Made by a program: the position numbers and the translations under genes
In this document: piece after piece, positions 42,242 through 51,936 of the stretch
Layout of the letters: each line of letters opens with the position of its first letter
Position numbering within the stretch: the stretch's first letter is position 1
DNA from: Pseudomonas fulva NBRC 16637 = DSM 17717
GTDB lineage: Bacteria > Pseudomonadota > Gammaproteobacteria > Pseudomonadales > Pseudomonadaceae
Assembly (NCBI RefSeq): GCF_000730565.1
Contig: NZ_BBIQ01000028.1
Coordinates: forward strand, 1 to 52,042
Reading direction: 5' to 3'
Length of the DNA: 52,042 nt
Notes under the pieces: model-generated
Seen by the model: only the letters and a program-made list of their open reading frames with translations
Told to the model about the DNA's origin: nothing
Database searches by the model: none

Positions 42242-44308
42242 ATGACCCAACCCGACCCGTCATACGTCAAATGGCTTGAAGAACGCTCCATGCTAAAGGC
42301 ATCCCAGGAGCGGGCCAGCCTGTACTCCGGGCAAGCGCGCCTGTGGCAACAGCCCTACGCCCAGGCACAGCCGCGCCGTGCGACAGAAATCGCCTCCGTC
42401 TGGCTCACGGTCTACCCCGATGCGATCATCGCGCCGGATGGATGCTCAGTGCTGGGTGCCTTGGCCCATGAAGCGCTATGGAAGCGTCTGTCAGACATTG
42501 GTATTCAAGGGGTGCACACCGGGCCGATCAAGCGTTCCGGCGGCATCAGCGGACGCGAGGTTACGCCGAGTGTAGACGGCAACTTCGACCGTATCAGCTT
42601 CGACATCGACCCGCTTTACGGTACCGAGCAGGAACTGGTGCAGATGAGCCGCATGGCCGCTGCCCACAATGCCGTGACCATCGATGACCTGATCCCTTCG
42701 CACACTGGCAAAGGCGCCGACTTCCGTCTGGCCGAGCTGGCGCTGGCGCCCTACCCTGGCCTCTACCACATGGTCGAAATCCGTGAAGAGGACTGGGGGC
42801 TGCTACCTGACGTGCCCGAGGGCCGCGATTCGGTCAACCTGCTCCCAGCTCAGTGCGACGAGCTCAAGGCCCGCCACTATATCGTCGGCCAGCTGCAACG
42901 GGTGATCTTCTTCGAGCCAGGCGTCAAAGAGACTGACTGGAGTGCCACGGCGCCGATCACGGGCGTGGATGGCAAAACCCGCCGCTGGGTTTACCTGCAT
43001 TATTTCAAGGACGGTCAACCCTCCCTGAACTGGCTAGACCCGACGTTCACGGCGCAGCAGATGATCATCGGCGATGCCCTGCACGCCCTGGACTGCCTGG
43101 GCGCACGTGGCTTGCGTCTGGATGCCAACGGTTTCCTTGGCGTCGAAACCCGGGCCAGCGGCACCGCCTGGTCGGAAAGCCATCCCTTGTCGCTGGTTGG
43201 TAACCAGTTGATCGGTGGCATGATCCGCAAGGCAGGAGGGTTCAGCTTCCAGGAGTTGAACCTCACCCTCGATGACATCGCCCAGATGTCCAGCGGCGGT
43301 GCCGACCTGTCCTACGACTTCATTACCCGACCGGCCTATCAGCACGCGCTGCTGACCGGCGACACCGAATTCCTGCGCTTGATGTTCAAGGAAATGCACG
43401 CCTTCGGCATCGACCCGGCCTCGCTGATCCATGCCTTGCAAAACCATGACGAGTTGACGGTCGAGCTGGTGCATTTCTGGACACTGCATGCGCATGACAT
43501 GTACCTGTACAAGGGCCAGACCTTGCCAGGCAGCATCCTGCGCGAGCATATCCGCGAGGAGATCTACGAGCGCCTGTCCGGCGAACATGCACCTTACAAC
43601 CTGCGGTTCGTCACCAATGGCATCTCCTGCACCACGGCCAGCTTGATCACCGCCGCCCTGGGAATCCGTGAGCTTGACGACATCACCCCCGAGCAGGTCG
43701 AATCGATACAGAAGCTGCATTTGCTACTAGTGATGTACAACGCCATGCAGCCCGGGGTGGTGGCCATATCCGGCTGGGACCTGGTGGGCGCCCTGCCCTT
43801 GCCTGGCGAAGCGGTGGCTGAGCGAATGACCGACGGCGACACTCGCTGGATTCATCGCGGCGGTTACGACCTGGCAGGTCTTGACCCAGAGGCGCACACC
43901 TCAGTGCGGGGCATGCCGCGTGCGCGCGCGTTGTACGGCAGCCTTGATGAACAACTGGAGCGCAGTGACTCGTTCGCCAGTAAGGTCAAGAAGCTGCTCG
44001 CGGTTCGCCAGGCGTATGGCATCGCCACCAGCCGGCAACTGCTGGTGCCGGATGTGACTTCACCTGGCCTGCTGGTGATGGTTCACGAACTGCCTGCAGG
44101 GCGCGGCACCCAGATAACCGCCCTGAACTTCAGCCAGGACGAGATCAGTGAAGAACTGCAACTGACCGGTTTCACACCAGGCCCTGTGGTGGACATGATC
44201 AACGAAACGGTCGAAGGCGATTTGACCGAGGACGGGCGGTTGATGGTCAACCTGGACCCTTACGAAGCGCTGTGCCTGCGCATCGTCAACAGCAGTGGCC
44301 ACGTCTGA
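42242..44308 (+). CDS. treS: Trehalose synthase, GH13 (maltose glucosyltransferase)
   Basis: A 688-residue GH13 enzyme that isomerises maltose and trehalose. The nucleophile Asp is in GARGLRLDANGF, the general acid Glu in GFSFQELNL and the transition-state Asp in ALQNHDELT. The length matches the Pseudomonas TreS of 689 residues rather than the shorter TreS of actinobacteria. Trehalose is an osmo- and desiccation protectant. No treY, treZ or glgE gene lies beside it. GAGGA precedes the ATG. Confidence 0.9.
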   Translation: MTQPDPSYVKWLEERSMLKASQERASLYSGQARLWQQPYAQAQPRRATEIASVWLTVYPDAIIAPDGCSVLGALAHEALWKRLSDIGIQGVHTGPIKRSGGISGREVTPSVDGNFDRISFDIDPLYGTEQELVQMSRMAAAHNAVTIDDLIPSHTGKGADFRLAELALAPYPGLYHMVEIREEDWGLLPDVPEGRDSVNLLPAQCDELKARHYIVGQLQRVIFFEPGVKETDWSATAPITGVDGKTRRWVYLHYFKDGQPSLNWLDPTFTAQQMIIGDALHALDCLGARGLRLDANGFLGVETRASGTAWSESHPLSLVGNQLIGGMIRKAGGFSFQELNLTLDDIAQMSSGGADLSYDFITRPAYQHALLTGDTEFLRLMFKEMHAFGIDPASLIHALQNHDELTVELVHFWTLHAHDMYLYKGQTLPGSILREHIREEIYERLSGEHAPYNLRFVTNGISCTTASLITAALGIRELDDITPEQVESIQKLHLLLVMYNAMQPGVVAISGWDLVGALPLPGEAVAERMTDGDTRWIHRGGYDLAGLDPEAHTSVRGMPRARALYGSLDEQLERSDSFASKVKKLLAVRQAYGIATSRQLLVPDVTSPGLLVMVHELPAGRGTQITALNFSQDEISEELQLTGFTPGPVVDMINETVEGDLTEDGRLMVNLDPYEALCLRIVNSSGHV

Positions 44309-44384
44309 GGTGCTGTGACTTGCATTTGCAAGCGCCTGGGCATAGTTTGCGCAAGTCAACTTACCTGTGCCCAGGAGCAACGCA

Positions 44385-45008
44385 ATGTACACCGGCATCG
44401 TCCAGGCCGTCCGCCCTCTGCTTGATATCGCCCGTCACCCTGGCCACAACCAGTTCACCATCGACCTCACCCCGGCACTGCTCGACGATCTGAAGATCGG
44501 TGCCAGTGTCAGCGTTGAAGGCACTTGCCTGTCGGTCACCGAAATCGAAGGCACGCAGGTGCGCTTCGACGCCATGACGGCAACGCTGGAACGCACCAAC
44601 CTGCGAAACCTGCAGCCCGGCCAAGGGGTGAACATCGAGCGCTCGGCAAAAATGAATGCGGAGGTGGGCGGCCACCTCATGGCTGGCCACATCGCCACCA
44701 CTGCAGACATCGTCGACATCTCCATCGCCGACGCCGGTGCATACATCAAGTTCCGCATGCCGCCCGAATGGGCCAAGTACGTCTTTGCCCGTGGCTTTAT
44801 TGGCGTCAATGGCTGCAGCCTTACCGTCGCCGACATCGACGACAACGTGGTCACCATCAACCTCATTCCAGAAACCCTGCGCCAGACCACGTTCACCCGT
44901 TATCAGAAAGGCGACCTGCTCAATATCGAAGTCGATCACCACACCATGGTGCTGGTCGATGTCGTGGAGCGCACCATTCGTAACACCCTGGCCCGCGAGC
45001 AACGGTAG
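44385..45008 (+). CDS. ribE: Riboflavin synthase, alpha chain type
   Basis: A 207-residue protein of two similar beta-barrel domains. It starts MYTGIVQAV, carries GHLMAGHIATT in the first domain and KYVFARGFIGVNGCSLTV in the second. It resembles the E. coli RibC/RibE sequence closely. It joins two 6,7-dimethyl-8-ribityllumazines into riboflavin. No other rib gene lies in this window, and there is no FMN riboswitch in the 76-base leader, so it is probably a second, separately controlled copy. AGGAG precedes the ATG. Confidence 0.92.
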   Translation: MYTGIVQAVRPLLDIARHPGHNQFTIDLTPALLDDLKIGASVSVEGTCLSVTEIEGTQVRFDAMTATLERTNLRNLQPGQGVNIERSAKMNAEVGGHLMAGHIATTADIVDISIADAGAYIKFRMPPEWAKYVFARGFIGVNGCSLTVADIDDNVVTINLIPETLRQTTFTRYQKGDLLNIEVDHHTMVLVDVVERTIRNTLAREQR

Positions 45009-45023
45009 ACCCGAGGACTGCAC

Positions 45024-45725
45024 ATGCTGCCAGCCACCACGGCCACACCTACCTCCAAGCGCCATCGTGTCCACAGGTTACGAGGCCGCGTAGGGTTGGG
45101 GCTGGTGGCCGGCCTGTCGGTACTGGCAGGGATGACCGATGCCATCGGTCTGTTGGCCTTGGGCGATTTCGTATCGTTCATGAGCGGCAACACCACCCGC
45201 CTTGCCGTCGCCATCAATGACGTCGATGGCCCGATGATACTGCGCCTGGCAGGTGCGCTGTTGGGCTTCGTGGCCGGCAATACCCTGGGTGTGGTGCTGG
45301 CACACTCATGCCGGCGCCGTGCTTGGCCAGTGTTGCTGGTGGTAGCCGTTCTGCTCGGGTTTGCGGGGATGATGCCCGCGCCGAATACTTCAGTGCCTTT
45401 GTTGGCCGCCACATTGGCGATGGGGATGATCAATGCAGTGGTTGAACAGGTCAACGGTCTGCCGATTGGCCTGACCTACGTTACCGGTGCCCTTTCGCGC
45501 TTTGGTCGTGGCCTGGGCCACTGGATGCTGGGCGCTCGCCGTCATGGCTGGCGGGTGCAACTGGTGCCGTGGCTGGGCATGTTACTGGGGGCAGCCTGTG
45601 GCGCTTGGTTGCAGAAACACCTGGGTCTTCAGGCTATGGTCGGCAGTTGCCTCTTGACCTGCCTGCTGACCCTGGTGTCGCTGCTCATTCCTCGTGCCTG
45701 GCAGCGAGGCTACATGCCTCGCTGA
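45024..45725 (+). CDS. DUF1275 (YoaK) family membrane protein
   Basis: A 233-residue inner-membrane protein with about six hydrophobic segments. The DUF1275 signature AGMTDAIGLLALGDFVSFMSGNTTRLA lies near residue 35. Related proteins have no firm function. It begins 15 bases after ribE and is probably in the same transcript. Confidence 0.9.
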   Translation: MLPATTATPTSKRHRVHRLRGRVGLGLVAGLSVLAGMTDAIGLLALGDFVSFMSGNTTRLAVAINDVDGPMILRLAGALLGFVAGNTLGVVLAHSCRRRAWPVLLVVAVLLGFAGMMPAPNTSVPLLAATLAMGMINAVVEQVNGLPIGLTYVTGALSRFGRGLGHWMLGARRHGWRVQLVPWLGMLLGAACGAWLQKHLGLQAMVGSCLLTCLLTLVSLLIPRAWQRGYMPR

Positions 45726-47228
45726 TCAGTCGATACGGGGATGCTGCTGCACCAGCAGCTTGCGCTTGGCCTCCAGTTCAGCAATCTGGGTATCGATGTC
45801 TTCGATTTTCTGCTCGATATTGTCGTGGTGCTCCTGAAGCAGCTCGCGCGCCTCGTCGATGTCGGAGGCCGCTGGCGCCGCGCCACGCAACGGCTTGTTG
45901 GCCGTTTCCTTCATGGTCACGCCGGTGATGAAACCGATCACGGCAATCACCATCAGGTAGTACGCCGGCATGTACAGGTTGCCGGAGCTTTCCACCAGCC
46001 AGGCGGCCAGGGTCGGGGTTAGGCCTGCAATCAGCACCGAAATGTTGAAAGCACTGGCCAAGGCGCTGTAGCGGATATGCGTCGGGAACATCGCTGGCAG
46101 GGTCGAAGCCATCACACCGATGAAGAAGTTGAGCAGCACGGCCATCAGCAGCAGGCCTGCGAAGATCAAGCCCAGCACGCCGCTGTTGATCAGCATGAAG
46201 GCAGGAATCGCCGCCGCAAACAGGCCGACGCTGCCCAGAATGATGAAGGGCCGACGGCCAAACTTGTCACTCAGAAGGCCGATTATCGGCTGCACGAACA
46301 GCATGCCCACCATGATCGCGATGATGATCAGTACACCGTGATCTTCGCTGTAATGCAGGTTGTGGGACAGGTAGCTGGGCATGTACGTCAGCAGCATGTA
46401 GTACGTGACGTTCGTCGCGATCACCACGCCGATGCAGGTGATCAGGCTACGCCAGTGCTTGGTCGCCACTTCCTTGAACGACACCTTGGGCCCGGAAGCC
46501 AGGCCTTCACGGTCACCTTGCTCCAGTTTGTCGACATGCTGCTGGAAGGCTGGGGTTTCCTCCAGCGCATGACGCAGGTACAAGCCGATCATACCCAGTG
46601 GCAAGGCCAGGAAGAACGGCAGGCGCCAGCCCCACTCGAGGAATTTCTCCTCACCCAATACGGTGGAGATCATCACCACCACGCCGGCGCCCAGTACGAA
46701 GCCGGCGATGGAGCCGAAGTCCAACCAGCTGCCCAGGAAACCACGCTTGCGGTCAGGCGCATACTCGGCCACGAAAATCGAAGCGCCGGTGTACTCCCCC
46801 CCTACCGAGAAGCCCTGGGCCATCTTGGCCAGCAACAGCAGAATCGGCGCCCATATGCCGATACTGGCATAGGACGGTATCAGGCCAATGGCGAATGTGC
46901 TCAAGGACATGATGACGATGGTGGCGGCGAGAATCTTCTGTCGCCCGAAACGGTCGCCGAGCGCGCCGAAGAACAAACCACCCAGTGGTCGGATCAGGAA
47001 CGGCACGGAGAAAGTGGCCAGCGCGGCAATCATTTGAACGCTGGGGTCGGCATTGGGGAAGAACACTTTGCCCAGGGCATAGGCGACGAAGCCATAGACG
47101 CCGAAGTCGAACCACTCCATCGCATTGCCCAGCGCAGCGGCGGTAATGGCCTTGCGCATCTTGGCGTCATCGACGATGGTGATGTCCTTCAGGCCAATCG
47201 GCTGAACCCTTTTCTTGCGAGATTTCAT
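45726..47228 (-). CDS. proP: MFS osmolyte transporter, ProP type
   Basis: A 500-residue MFS proton symporter for betaine, proline and related osmolytes. Family motifs are GDRFGRQKIL after helix 2, GFSVGGEYTGASIFVAEY and WGWRLPFFLALP. The C-terminus (about 465-497) is a charged coiled coil (HDNIEQKIEDIDTQIAELEA) as in osmosensing ProP. The stop is adjacent to the convergent DUF1275 gene. CAGGGA lies before the ATG. Confidence 0.88.
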   Translation of the reverse strand: MKSRKKRVQPIGLKDITIVDDAKMRKAITAAALGNAMEWFDFGVYGFVAYALGKVFFPNADPSVQMIAALATFSVPFLIRPLGGLFFGALGDRFGRQKILAATIVIMSLSTFAIGLIPSYASIGIWAPILLLLAKMAQGFSVGGEYTGASIFVAEYAPDRKRGFLGSWLDFGSIAGFVLGAGVVVMISTVLGEEKFLEWGWRLPFFLALPLGMIGLYLRHALEETPAFQQHVDKLEQGDREGLASGPKVSFKEVATKHWRSLITCIGVVIATNVTYYMLLTYMPSYLSHNLHYSEDHGVLIIIAIMVGMLFVQPIIGLLSDKFGRRPFIILGSVGLFAAAIPAFMLINSGVLGLIFAGLLLMAVLLNFFIGVMASTLPAMFPTHIRYSALASAFNISVLIAGLTPTLAAWLVESSGNLYMPAYYLMVIAVIGFITGVTMKETANKPLRGAAPAASDIDEARELLQEHHDNIEQKIEDIDTQIAELEAKRKLLVQQHPRID

Positions 47229-47351
47229 TTATTTATCCCTGACGGTGACTGCTCTAAGGGATCAGATACAAAGGGACACTAAATAATTCAGCGCTTAGCG
47301 TTTTTTTGTGAAACGCAGGCTTAAAGAGGGATGCGAGCTTTTGGGGCGCTG

Positions 47352-47384
47352 GGTCATTGGGGCTGCTGCGCAGCCCCAATGACC
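47352..47384. terminator. Perfect 15-bp hairpin after hemB
   Basis: GGTCATTGGGGCTGC-TGC-GCAGCCCCAATGACC, 7 bases after the hemB stop (minus strand). No long U-tract on either strand. It probably terminates hemB transcription. Confidence 0.75.
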
Positions 47385-47390
47385 ACGTTT

Positions 47391-48365
47391 TCAAATACCT
47401 TCCAGCGCCAGGTCCATGGCAAAGTAGGTCAGGATCAAGTCGGCGCCCGCACGCTTGATCGCCCCAATGCTCTCGCGCATGACGCGGCCCTCATCGATGG
47501 CACCAGCCAGTCCACCGAACTTGATCATGGCGTACTCGCCACTGACTTGGTAGGCCGCCAATGGCAGGCGCGAGGCGTTACGAATGTCGGCAATCACATC
47601 CAGATAGGCACCCGCCGGCTTGACCATGAGTACGTCGGCGCCCTCCTGCTCGTCGAGCAGTGATTCGCGCACCGCTTCGCGGCGATTCATGGGGTTCATC
47701 TGGTAGCTCTTGCGGTCGCCCTTGAGCGCCGTACCGCCCGCTTCGCGGAAAGGCCCATACAAGGAAGAGGCAAACTTGGTGGAGTAGGCCATGATCGCCG
47801 TGTCATGGAAGCCTGCGCCGTCCAGCGCACTGCGAATTGCCTGGACCTGCCCGTCCATGGCCGCCGAGGGCGCGATGAAATCAGCACCTGCCGCGGCGGC
47901 AATCACGGCCTGCTTGCCGAGGTTGGCCAAGGTGGCGTCGTTGTCCACGCCGTGGTCATGCAGCACGCCACAGTGGCCGTGGCTGGTATATTCGCAGAAG
48001 CAGGTATCGGACATCACGACCATTTCTGGCACCGCATCCTTGCAGATCCGCGACATGCGCGCGACCAGGCCGTTTTCATTCCAGGTGTCGCTGCCCACGG
48101 CGTCCAGATGGTGGGAGACCCCGAAGGTCATCACCGAACGAATGCCAGCACGGGCGTAACGCTCGATCTCCTGCGCCAACAGCTTCTCGGGGATGCGATT
48201 GACCCCAGGCATGCTCTTGATCGGCACGAAGTCATCGATACCCTCCTCCACGAAGATCGGCAAGATCAGATCATCGAGGCGGAACTCGGTCTCCTGAAAA
48301 ACGCTGCGCAGCGCTTGACTCTTGCGCAGACGGCGGGGACGGACGGACGGGAAAAGAGTGGACAT
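47391..48365 (-). CDS. hemB: Delta-aminolevulinic acid dehydratase
   Basis: A 324-residue porphobilinogen synthase that joins two 5-aminolevulinates in haem synthesis. The active-site lysines are in STKFASSLYGPF and the VLMVKPAGAYLD stretch. CFCEYTSHGHCG is the metal-binding loop. The ATG at 48365 has TGGAG upstream; a longer frame to 48428 would add 21 unlikely residues. Confidence 0.95.
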   Translation of the reverse strand: MSTLFPSVRPRRLRKSQALRSVFQETEFRLDDLILPIFVEEGIDDFVPIKSMPGVNRIPEKLLAQEIERYARAGIRSVMTFGVSHHLDAVGSDTWNENGLVARMSRICKDAVPEMVVMSDTCFCEYTSHGHCGVLHDHGVDNDATLANLGKQAVIAAAAGADFIAPSAAMDGQVQAIRSALDGAGFHDTAIMAYSTKFASSLYGPFREAGGTALKGDRKSYQMNPMNRREAVRESLLDEQEGADVLMVKPAGAYLDVIADIRNASRLPLAAYQVSGEYAMIKFGGLAGAIDEGRVMRESIGAIKRAGADLILTYFAMDLALEGI

Positions 48366-48535
48366 GACAGCTCCAGAAAGATGAACGGCGTATACCTTAA
48401 GCCCGAGCCGCGACACTGGAAAGGCCAAATGACGAGATATTGTCTTGCGTCAAAGGCAATGACCGTCGCGCGGGCCAAAACCTGGCCAGCGCAGCCTGAT
48501 GTATGGCGTTCGCCCGCACCGGCAGGTTGGATGTG

Positions 48536-49429
48536 TCAGCGCAGCCAGGGCGGCGGTGGCTCCTGAGCCTGGGGTTGCGCCTGCTCGGCCTCGGCTCGCG
48601 CTTCACGGCGGCGGGCATCGTCCAGCCGGGCGGCATCGATTTCGCGCATGATCCCCGCCACGTCCGCTGCCTGCTCATCTTCAGCGAACAACCCCGTGAG
48701 CGGGCTGTCGGGACGCAATTCGCCGGCTTCGTACAGGGCCCACATTTCCTGCGCATAACGGGTGGCTTTCAACTCAGGTGCAAAGCGTCCGAAATAGTGC
48801 GCCATGTTCGACACATCGCGCTGCAGCATGCTGAACGCATGGTTGTTGGCCGCAGCGTCCACTGCCTGAGGCAAGTCGATGATCACCGGCCCGTCCGGGC
48901 CCAGCAGTACGTTGAACTCCGAGAGGTCGCCATGGACGAGCCCCGAGCAGAGCATCAGTACGATCTGACTGATCACGAACCGGTGATAGTCCCGCGCCTG
49001 GTCCGCCTCGAGGTAAACATCGTTCAGCCGGGGCGCAGCATTGCCATCGGCATCGGTCACCAGCTCCATGAGCAGCACGCCATCCTGGAAGTCGTAGGGC
49101 TTGGGTACCCTGACGCCTGCCCCGGCCAGCCGAAAGAGCGCGGCCACCTCGGCGTTCTGCCAGGCATCCTCGGCCTCCTTGCGCCCGTACTTGCTACCCT
49201 TGGCCATGGCCCGGGCCTGACGGCTGTTTCGCACCTTGCGCCCTTCCTGATACTCGGCCGCCTGGCGGAAGCTGCGCTTGTTGGCTTCCTTGTACACTTT
49301 GGCGCAGCGTACCTGGTTGCCACAGCGCACCACGTACACGGCGGCCTCCTTGCCACTCATCAACGGCCTCAGTACCTCGTCGACCAGGCCGTCCTCAATC
49401 AGGGGTTCGATTCTCTTGGGTGTCTTCAT
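48536..49429 (-). CDS. RIO-type serine kinase
   Basis: A 297-residue atypical protein kinase of the RIO1 family. It has KEAAVYVVRC and CAKVYKEANKRSF at the ATP side, LVHGDLSEFNVLL as the catalytic loop and VIIDLPQAVD as the metal-binding loop. The C-terminal 40 residues are charged and Glu/Ala/Pro-rich. Bacterial members are poorly characterised. It is divergent from a response regulator gene. Confidence 0.88.
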   Translation of the reverse strand: MKTPKRIEPLIEDGLVDEVLRPLMSGKEAAVYVVRCGNQVRCAKVYKEANKRSFRQAAEYQEGRKVRNSRQARAMAKGSKYGRKEAEDAWQNAEVAALFRLAGAGVRVPKPYDFQDGVLLMELVTDADGNAAPRLNDVYLEADQARDYHRFVISQIVLMLCSGLVHGDLSEFNVLLGPDGPVIIDLPQAVDAAANNHAFSMLQRDVSNMAHYFGRFAPELKATRYAQEMWALYEAGELRPDSPLTGLFAEDEQAADVAGIMREIDAARLDDARRREARAEAEQAQPQAQEPPPPWLR

Positions 49430-49621
49430 CAGGCTGTGTTCGGGTCCTGGCTGTGATGCGGTCTATCCTCTCACAGCCGAGTCGTACTTGCTTGCCCATG
49501 TGCCACGCAAGCCGATAAACAAGCAAAGCAATGCAACAGGCGCCAGATGAATTATTCTTAAATCGCCTGCTAGCCGTTCTTTGGCACAATCAGGCTTTCA
49601 TCTGGATGCCCGGGAACCCGC

Positions 49622-50302
49622 ATGCCTCGCGTACTCACCATCGAAGACGACGCCGTCACCGGTCAGGAAATCGTCGCTGAACTCAACAGCCATGGCTTGG
49701 ACGTTGACTGGGCCGACAATGGCCGCGAGGGCCTGGCCAAGGCCATCGCCGGCGGTTATGACCTGATCACCCTTGATCGCATGTTGCCGGAGGTGGACGG
49801 GCTGACCATCGTCACCACCCTACGCAATCTCAAGATCGCCACGCCCATTCTGATGATCAGCGCGCTGTCGGACGTGGATGAACGGGTGCGGGGCCTGCGT
49901 GCAGGCGGCGACGACTACTTGACCAAGCCGTTCGCCTCGGACGAGATGGCAGCGCGCGTCGAAGTCTTGCTGCGCCGCAACAGTGTGCCCATGACGCAGA
50001 CTAAGCTGCAGGTGGCCGACCTGGAGCTGGACCTCATCACCCATGAAGCCCGGCGCGGCGAGCACACGCTCAATTTGCTCCCCACCGAGTACAAACTGCT
50101 CGAATACCTGATGCGTCACAGCGGTCAGGTCATCACGCGGATGATGATCTTCGAGGAAGTCTGGGGGTATCACTTCGATCCAGGCACCAACCTCATTGAC
50201 GTGCACATCGGCCGCCTGCGCAAGAAGATCGACCTGCCTGGCCAGTCGCCGTTGATCCGTACCGTACGGGGCTCCGGTTATGCCATTGCTGAACCCGTCT
50301 AA
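49622..50302 (+). CDS. OmpR-family response regulator
   Basis: A 226-residue regulator. The receiver has acidic residues at 9-10 (IEDD), phospho-acceptor Asp52 (LITLDRMLP) and Lys in DYLTKPF. The C-terminal winged helix ends RTVRGSGYAIAEPV. The kinase gene starts 23 bases before its stop. Signal and targets are unknown. Confidence 0.94.
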   Translation: MPRVLTIEDDAVTGQEIVAELNSHGLDVDWADNGREGLAKAIAGGYDLITLDRMLPEVDGLTIVTTLRNLKIATPILMISALSDVDERVRGLRAGGDDYLTKPFASDEMAARVEVLLRRNSVPMTQTKLQVADLELDLITHEARRGEHTLNLLPTEYKLLEYLMRHSGQVITRMMIFEEVWGYHFDPGTNLIDVHIGRLRKKIDLPGQSPLIRTVRGSGYAIAEPV

Positions 50303-51671
50303 GGGCTGGAGTTCGTCCACGAGCCGGCTGCTGGCGCTTTACAGTTTTCTGTTCGTGGCCTGGAGCAGCATCCTCATGGGGGTGCTGTACTTCGAGGTTT
50401 CCAGCTACCTGAACAAACTCACCCGGCATTCGATGCTGCAGCGCCAACACCTGTTCGCGCACATGAGCGGCAAGCAACTGGACGACGCCCTGATCGCCAG
50501 CCAGGCGTTCGAAGAACGCAGTTTCGATGCCTATGGCCTGTTCGACGCGCAACTCAACCCGTTGGGCGGCAGTGTGCGTGCCCTGCCCCCTGAGCTGGCA
50601 CTGGACGGCAAGATTCACGAGCTCAAGCGCTGCCTGAATGCCGACGATCCGAACATGCCGCGCCATAGCTGCGATGCGGTGGCGATCAAGGTGCAGGATG
50701 GCCGTTGGTTGGTGTTGTTCCGGGACAACGGCTCGTTGTTCGTCGTCACACGTATCATCCTCGACGCCTTGCTGTGGGGCATCTCGTTGACGCTGATCCC
50801 GGGTTTTGCAGGTTGGTACCTGCTCAGGCGCAGGCCGCTCAAGCGCATCCGTGCGGTACAGGCCCAGGCCGAACTGATCGTGGCGGGCGACCTGACCCAT
50901 CGCTTGCCGCTGTCGGCACGGCGCGATGAGTTGGACATGCTGGCTGCCATCGTCAACGCCATGCTCGACCGCATCGAGCGCCTGATGCACGAGGTCAAGG
51001 GTGTGTGCGACAACATCGCCCACGACCTGCGTACGCCGCTGACGCGGCTGCGCGCGCAGCTGTACCGCATACGCCAGCAAAGCGATGCCGATACCGCCCA
51101 GGCGGAGGCGCTGGACCAAGCCATTGGTGAAACCGATACGCTAATGGCCCGTTTTCGCGGGCTGTTGCGGATCAGCGAATTGGAAGATCGCCAGCGTCGT
51201 GCAGGGTTCACGCAGCTGGACCCACATGACCTGTTGGTGGAACTTCACGATTTCTACCTGCCATTGGCGGAGGACGGTGGCATCCAATTGACCTTGCATC
51301 AACCAGGGCAGCTGGCAGCGCTGCATGGCGACCGCGAGCTGTTGTTCGAGGCGCTGGCCAACCTGGTGGGCAACGCTATCAAGTTTACGCCTGAAGGAGG
51401 ACAGGTACAGATCGCAGCCTCCCAAGATGACACGGGCGTGCACTTGGCTGTGGAAGACACGGGACCTGGCATTGCGGAACAGGAGCGTACTGCGGTGCTC
51501 AAGCGGTTCTATCGCAGCGACGAGGGGCATCGGCATGCGGGCTTCGGCTTGGGTCTGTCCATCGTGGCGGCGATCGTGGACTTGCATGGGTTTGGTTTGG
51601 AGATCGGTGAAAGTCGGCTGGGAGGGGCGAAGCTGGTGTTGCATTGTCCTCTTGCGGGCTTGGTTAAGTAA
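50280..51671 (+). CDS. Sensor histidine kinase
   Basis: A 463-residue membrane kinase. Membrane segments lie at about 17-38 and 157-180, with a 115-residue periplasmic sensor domain between that contains two cysteines (RCLN and HSCDAV). A HAMP domain follows. The H-box is CDNIAHDLRTPLTRLR (His248), and the ATP-binding N, G1 and G2 boxes are NLVGNAIKF, EDTGPGIA and GFGLGLSIV. It overlaps the regulator gene by 23 bases and should be co-translated. Confidence 0.94.
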   Translation: MPLLNPSKGWSSSTSRLLALYSFLFVAWSSILMGVLYFEVSSYLNKLTRHSMLQRQHLFAHMSGKQLDDALIASQAFEERSFDAYGLFDAQLNPLGGSVRALPPELALDGKIHELKRCLNADDPNMPRHSCDAVAIKVQDGRWLVLFRDNGSLFVVTRIILDALLWGISLTLIPGFAGWYLLRRRPLKRIRAVQAQAELIVAGDLTHRLPLSARRDELDMLAAIVNAMLDRIERLMHEVKGVCDNIAHDLRTPLTRLRAQLYRIRQQSDADTAQAEALDQAIGETDTLMARFRGLLRISELEDRQRRAGFTQLDPHDLLVELHDFYLPLAEDGGIQLTLHQPGQLAALHGDRELLFEALANLVGNAIKFTPEGGQVQIAASQDDTGVHLAVEDTGPGIAEQERTAVLKRFYRSDEGHRHAGFGLGLSIVAAIVDLHGFGLEIGESRLGGAKLVLHCPLAGLVK

Positions 51672-51716
51672 GCCGGTGCAGGGCTGGCAATCGTTGCGGT
51701 GGTGCGGGCATGGAGC

Positions 51717-51841
51717 GGACTTGTAGGGGGCGCTGGACCGGCGCGGGGACCCGCGCAGTAAATCCAAAAGTTCTTATTTCGTGTTTGAGTCTTTTAGGGC
51801 CGCTTTGCGGCCCATCGCGGCACTAGGCCGCTCCTACAAGT
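51717..51841. repeat. REP element pair after the kinase gene
   Basis: A stem GGGCCGC-TTT-GCGGCCC (51797-51813), followed by ATCGCGG and GGCCGCTCCTACAAG, is the reverse complement of a typical P. putida REP unit starting CTTGTAGGAGCGGCC. A second partial unit begins at 51723 (CTTGTAGGGGGC). No ORF is supported in 51672-51936. Confidence 0.75.
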
Positions 51842-51936
51842 TGCTAGATACCCAGCAGATATCGTGACCACTGTTCCGAATATAACCATTACGCGTACCC
51901 AGATGGCTCCACTAAGGAGAGTTTAACGGCTTACTG

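Noticed and set aside
44309..44384. Possible FMN riboswitch before riboflavin synthase
   Set aside because: The leader is only 76 bases and lacks the conserved FMN aptamer blocks; a short AGGAG site explains translation.
46077..47282. 401-codon open frame opposite proP
   Set aside because: Gln/His-rich translation is the typical antisense of hydrophobic codons.
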